Source: Caulobacteraceae bacterium
GTDB lineage: Bacteria; Pseudomonadota; Alphaproteobacteria; Caulobacterales; Aquidulcibacteraceae
Reading direction: 5' to 3'
Assembly: GCA_009773335.1 (NCBI GenBank)
Contig: WRPF01000020.1
Span: forward strand, 1 to 46,301
Length of the DNA: 46,301 nt
Below the pieces are notes generated by a model, which was not told the DNA's origin, ran no database searches, and was given only the letters and a program-made list of their open reading frames with translations. Position numbers and translations under genes: made by a program. Shown here piece after piece: positions 44,614 through 46,301 of this stretch. Position 1 is the first letter of the stretch. Each line of letters starts with the position of its first letter.

Positions 44614-45258
44614 TCAGTGCGCCGCCTCCGTCACCGTCAGCGTGGACGCGTCGAAGATCTGGATCTCGCTGCCGAACTCGATGAACGCGACCTTGTCGGG
44701 TGCGATGACCTCGAACACGCGGTCGCCTGCTTCCGAAGGCCCCATGGGGCCGCACGGCGGCTCGGGAATCTGGTCGCCCGTGATGGCCAGTTCGTACGCC
44801 GCGCGCGCCTCGCCGACCGGACTGAAAATGAAACGGGGCTTGCCCGCATGATCGACGCCCGGCGCCGGCATGAACCCGCACGCAGCGGTCTGCGGACCGG
44901 GCGACGCTGCCCGTACCGCGTCGAGGATCGCGTCGATCGGCGCATCCGGCGCCTTCGCGAAGATCTGTATCGCCGTGCGGCGGCCCGGCGCTGCGGGATC
45001 GGTCGATTCGATCACGAAGCCCGGCAGCGCATCGTCCGCCGCGAGCCGCACATTCCCCGCATCCGCGCCACACGCGAAGCTCCACACGGAAACCGTCGCG
45101 CCCTTCACTTCACCCCACGCGCACTTGGAGAATGTCTCGCGCATCACGGCAGAGGGCTCGACCGCCGTCGCAGCGGCGGACTCGATCTTGCGCGTGTCGC
45201 CCGGACTGCACCCCGCGAGCGAGGCCGCCACAATCATCACCGCCGCAATTGCCCGCAT
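44614..45258 (-). CDS. Predicted lipoprotein of unknown function
   Basis: 214 residues from ATG at 45258, with GGAG seven bases upstream; the frame continues further up but without a signal. MRAIAAVMIVAASLAGC ends in lipobox LAGC (Cys17). The mature part has three more Cys (SKCAWGE, SFACGADAG, TAACGFM, plus EPPCGPMGPS), a possible two-disulfide fold, and ends in strands VAFIEFGSEIQIFDASTLTV. Family not recognised. It is divergent from the thioesterase gene. Confidence 0.75.
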   Translation of the reverse strand: MRAIAAVMIVAASLAGCSPGDTRKIESAAATAVEPSAVMRETFSKCAWGEVKGATVSVWSFACGADAGNVRLAADDALPGFVIESTDPAAPGRRTAIQIFAKAPDAPIDAILDAVRAASPGPQTAACGFMPAPGVDHAGKPRFIFSPVGEARAAYELAITGDQIPEPPCGPMGPSEAGDRVFEVIAPDKVAFIEFGSEIQIFDASTLTVTEAAH

Positions 45259-45355
45259 CGCCCCGCTCCACATCCGTTGCGCGCGCACCCTAACCGGGAC
45301 TCGCCACGCCGCAAGACCGCTTCCCTTCCGCCCGAACGCCCTTATGAAAGCCGCC

Positions 45356-45829
45356 ATGAGCGAGAAAGAGAAGGTAGGCGGCTACGGCGCGCCGATCGAA
45401 CTGACCGAAGGCCCCTTCAAGGGCTGGCTGACCTGGGGCGACGGGCACGACCCGTTCGAGACCCTCGTCGGCCCCCTCGTCTTCCGCACCGAACCGGACG
45501 GGCGGTCGCGGGCGGCGTTCATGCCGGAGAAGAAGCACCTCAATGGCGGCGGTGTGATCCATGGCGGCGCGCTGATGTCGTTTGCGGATTTCGCGCTGTT
45601 CGGGCTTTCGCACGAAGCGCTGAAGGGCGCGTTCGCGGTGACGGTCACATTCAACGCCGAGTTCGTCGGGGCCGGGGCGCCCGGCGCGATGGTCGAGGCC
45701 GAGGGCCGGGTGGTGAAGCAGACGAAGTCGCTCGTCTTTGTGCAGGGCGTACTGTCGCAGGGCGGCCAGCCGATCCTGGCGTTTTCGGGGACGCTCAAGA
45801 AGATCAAGGCGCCGCCAACTACCGTATAG
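45356..45829 (+). CDS. Hotdog-fold thioesterase (PaaI / YiiD-like)
   Basis: 157 residues from ATG at 45356 (MSEKEKVGGYG); ATG at 45344 is an alternative. The hotdog signature is GGVIHGGALMSFADFALFGLS, where the His-Gly-Gly and the following Asp form the usual active site of the HGG-D thioesterases. It ends LSQGGQPILAFSGTLKKIK. Family members hydrolyse acyl-CoA, often aromatic or dead-end CoA esters, in the cytoplasm. No pathway neighbour names the substrate. Confidence 0.88.
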   Translation: MSEKEKVGGYGAPIELTEGPFKGWLTWGDGHDPFETLVGPLVFRTEPDGRSRAAFMPEKKHLNGGGVIHGGALMSFADFALFGLSHEALKGAFAVTVTFNAEFVGAGAPGAMVEAEGRVVKQTKSLVFVQGVLSQGGQPILAFSGTLKKIKAPPTTV

Positions 45830-45876
45830 AGATCAACGGCTTGCTGCGGCCGCGGCGAACCGCCAATGTCGCCGCC

Positions 45877-46301
45877 ATGCGTCCGATCGATCCGACGAAG
45901 ACTGCAGAAAGCGGGTTTTCCTGGAAAGCCGCCCTCCTCGCGGAGATCGAGGCCGCCGCGCGCGCGCTCGCCGATGCAGACCCCGAGCAGGCCATCCACC
46001 AGACCCGGGTGCGGCTGAAGCGTGTGCGCACGCTGGCCCGCCTCGCCGGCGCGGACACAATCTCGCGCACCGCGCGCGCGCTGAAGTACACGCTGTCCGG
46101 CTGGCGCGATCTGACCGCCCTTGAGAACGCCGCGCGCGACACCGCCGCGACCGCGCGCAAGAAGGCCGCCGCCGCCCTCGTCGACATCGCCGCGCGGCTC
46201 TCGCAGGCGCGCATCACGCTGGGACGCCCTACCGTCGACGACCTGGGCGCCGCGCTCCTCCAGTTGAAGCACGACGCGGCCGCCCTTCCGGAACTTTCGG
46301 C
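45877..46301 (+). CDS. CHAD-domain protein (3-prime end cut by window edge)
   Basis: I translated this frame from ATG at 45877; it is open to the last base, giving about 141 residues. The CHAD signature AIHQTRVRLKRVRTLARLAG (conserved His plus a ladder of Arg/Lys) lies at residues 45-64, followed by helical, basic sequence. CHAD domains bind inorganic polyphosphate through these basic residues; they are found at polyphosphate granules and next to polyphosphate kinases or CYTH domains. Those partners, if any, are outside the window. Confidence 0.8.
   Translation, partial: MRPIDPTKTAESGFSWKAALLAEIEAAARALADADPEQAIHQTRVRLKRVRTLARLAGADTISRTARALKYTLSGWRDLTALENAARDTAATARKKAAAALVDIAARLSQARITLGRPTVDDLGAALLQLKHDAAALPELS

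Overview
The window is high-GC, gene-dense DNA from an alphaproteobacterium, most likely of the Caulobacterales/Hyphomonadaceae type. This rests on gene content and order, not on a marker gene: the aminotransferase-hom-glpX run, glyS followed by ppdK, queA-tgt, pyruvate phosphate dikinase, a class I PHA synthase, SleB-type cell-wall hydrolase and SmpB next to DapA. I see no rRNA, tRNA, CRISPR, phage or conventional IS element. About 45 protein genes are supported; two run off the window ends (a TPP enzyme on the left, a CHAD-domain protein on the right).

Layout. 1-8 kb: a truncated acetolactate-synthase-like enzyme, a secreted repeat protein, a macrodomain protein, a GT9 glycosyltransferase coupled to a dihydroorotase, then a divergent ygfZ / small membrane protein / tag cluster, a small lipoprotein and a KAS III-like enzyme. 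8-14.7 kb: a hypothetical protein converging on an aminotransferase-hom-glpX operon, then a lipoprotein divergent from phaC. 14.7-20 kb: a REPIN-like repeat, then a NAD de novo operon (nadA, a secreted protein, an alpha/beta hydrolase, nadB, nadC) behind a promoter that carries two copies of the same operator palindrome. 20-30 kb: cell-wall hydrolase, ppdK, glyS, a DUF559 nuclease-like gene bracketed by GC-rich palindromes, an isomerase, an SDR, a DUF433/DUF5615 toxin-antitoxin-like pair, glyQ and a seven-helix membrane protein. 30-38 kb: dapA-smpB, a soluble lytic transglycosylase, hrpB coupled to a threonine dehydratase-like gene, and a lipoprotein. 38-46 kb: a single-chain biotin-dependent acyl-CoA carboxylase in line with queA and tgt, a hypothetical protein, a second REPIN, a lipoprotein, a hotdog thioesterase and the CHAD protein.

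Most of this is core metabolism: threonine and lysine precursors (hom, dapA), NAD synthesis, gluconeogenesis (glpX, ppdK), carbon storage (phaC), queuosine (queA, tgt), translation (glyQ, glyS, smpB) and the cell envelope (GT9, slt, SleB). The points most worth a second look are: a Tgt that has lost two of its three zinc cysteines; the paired operators in front of nadA; the DUF559 gene whose two ends are encoded by palindromic repeats and which sits between glyQ and glyS; a patch of foreign-looking codon use inside glyS; a pair of palindromes that supply the stop codons of two converging genes; and a secreted protein with eight repeats of about 28 residues.
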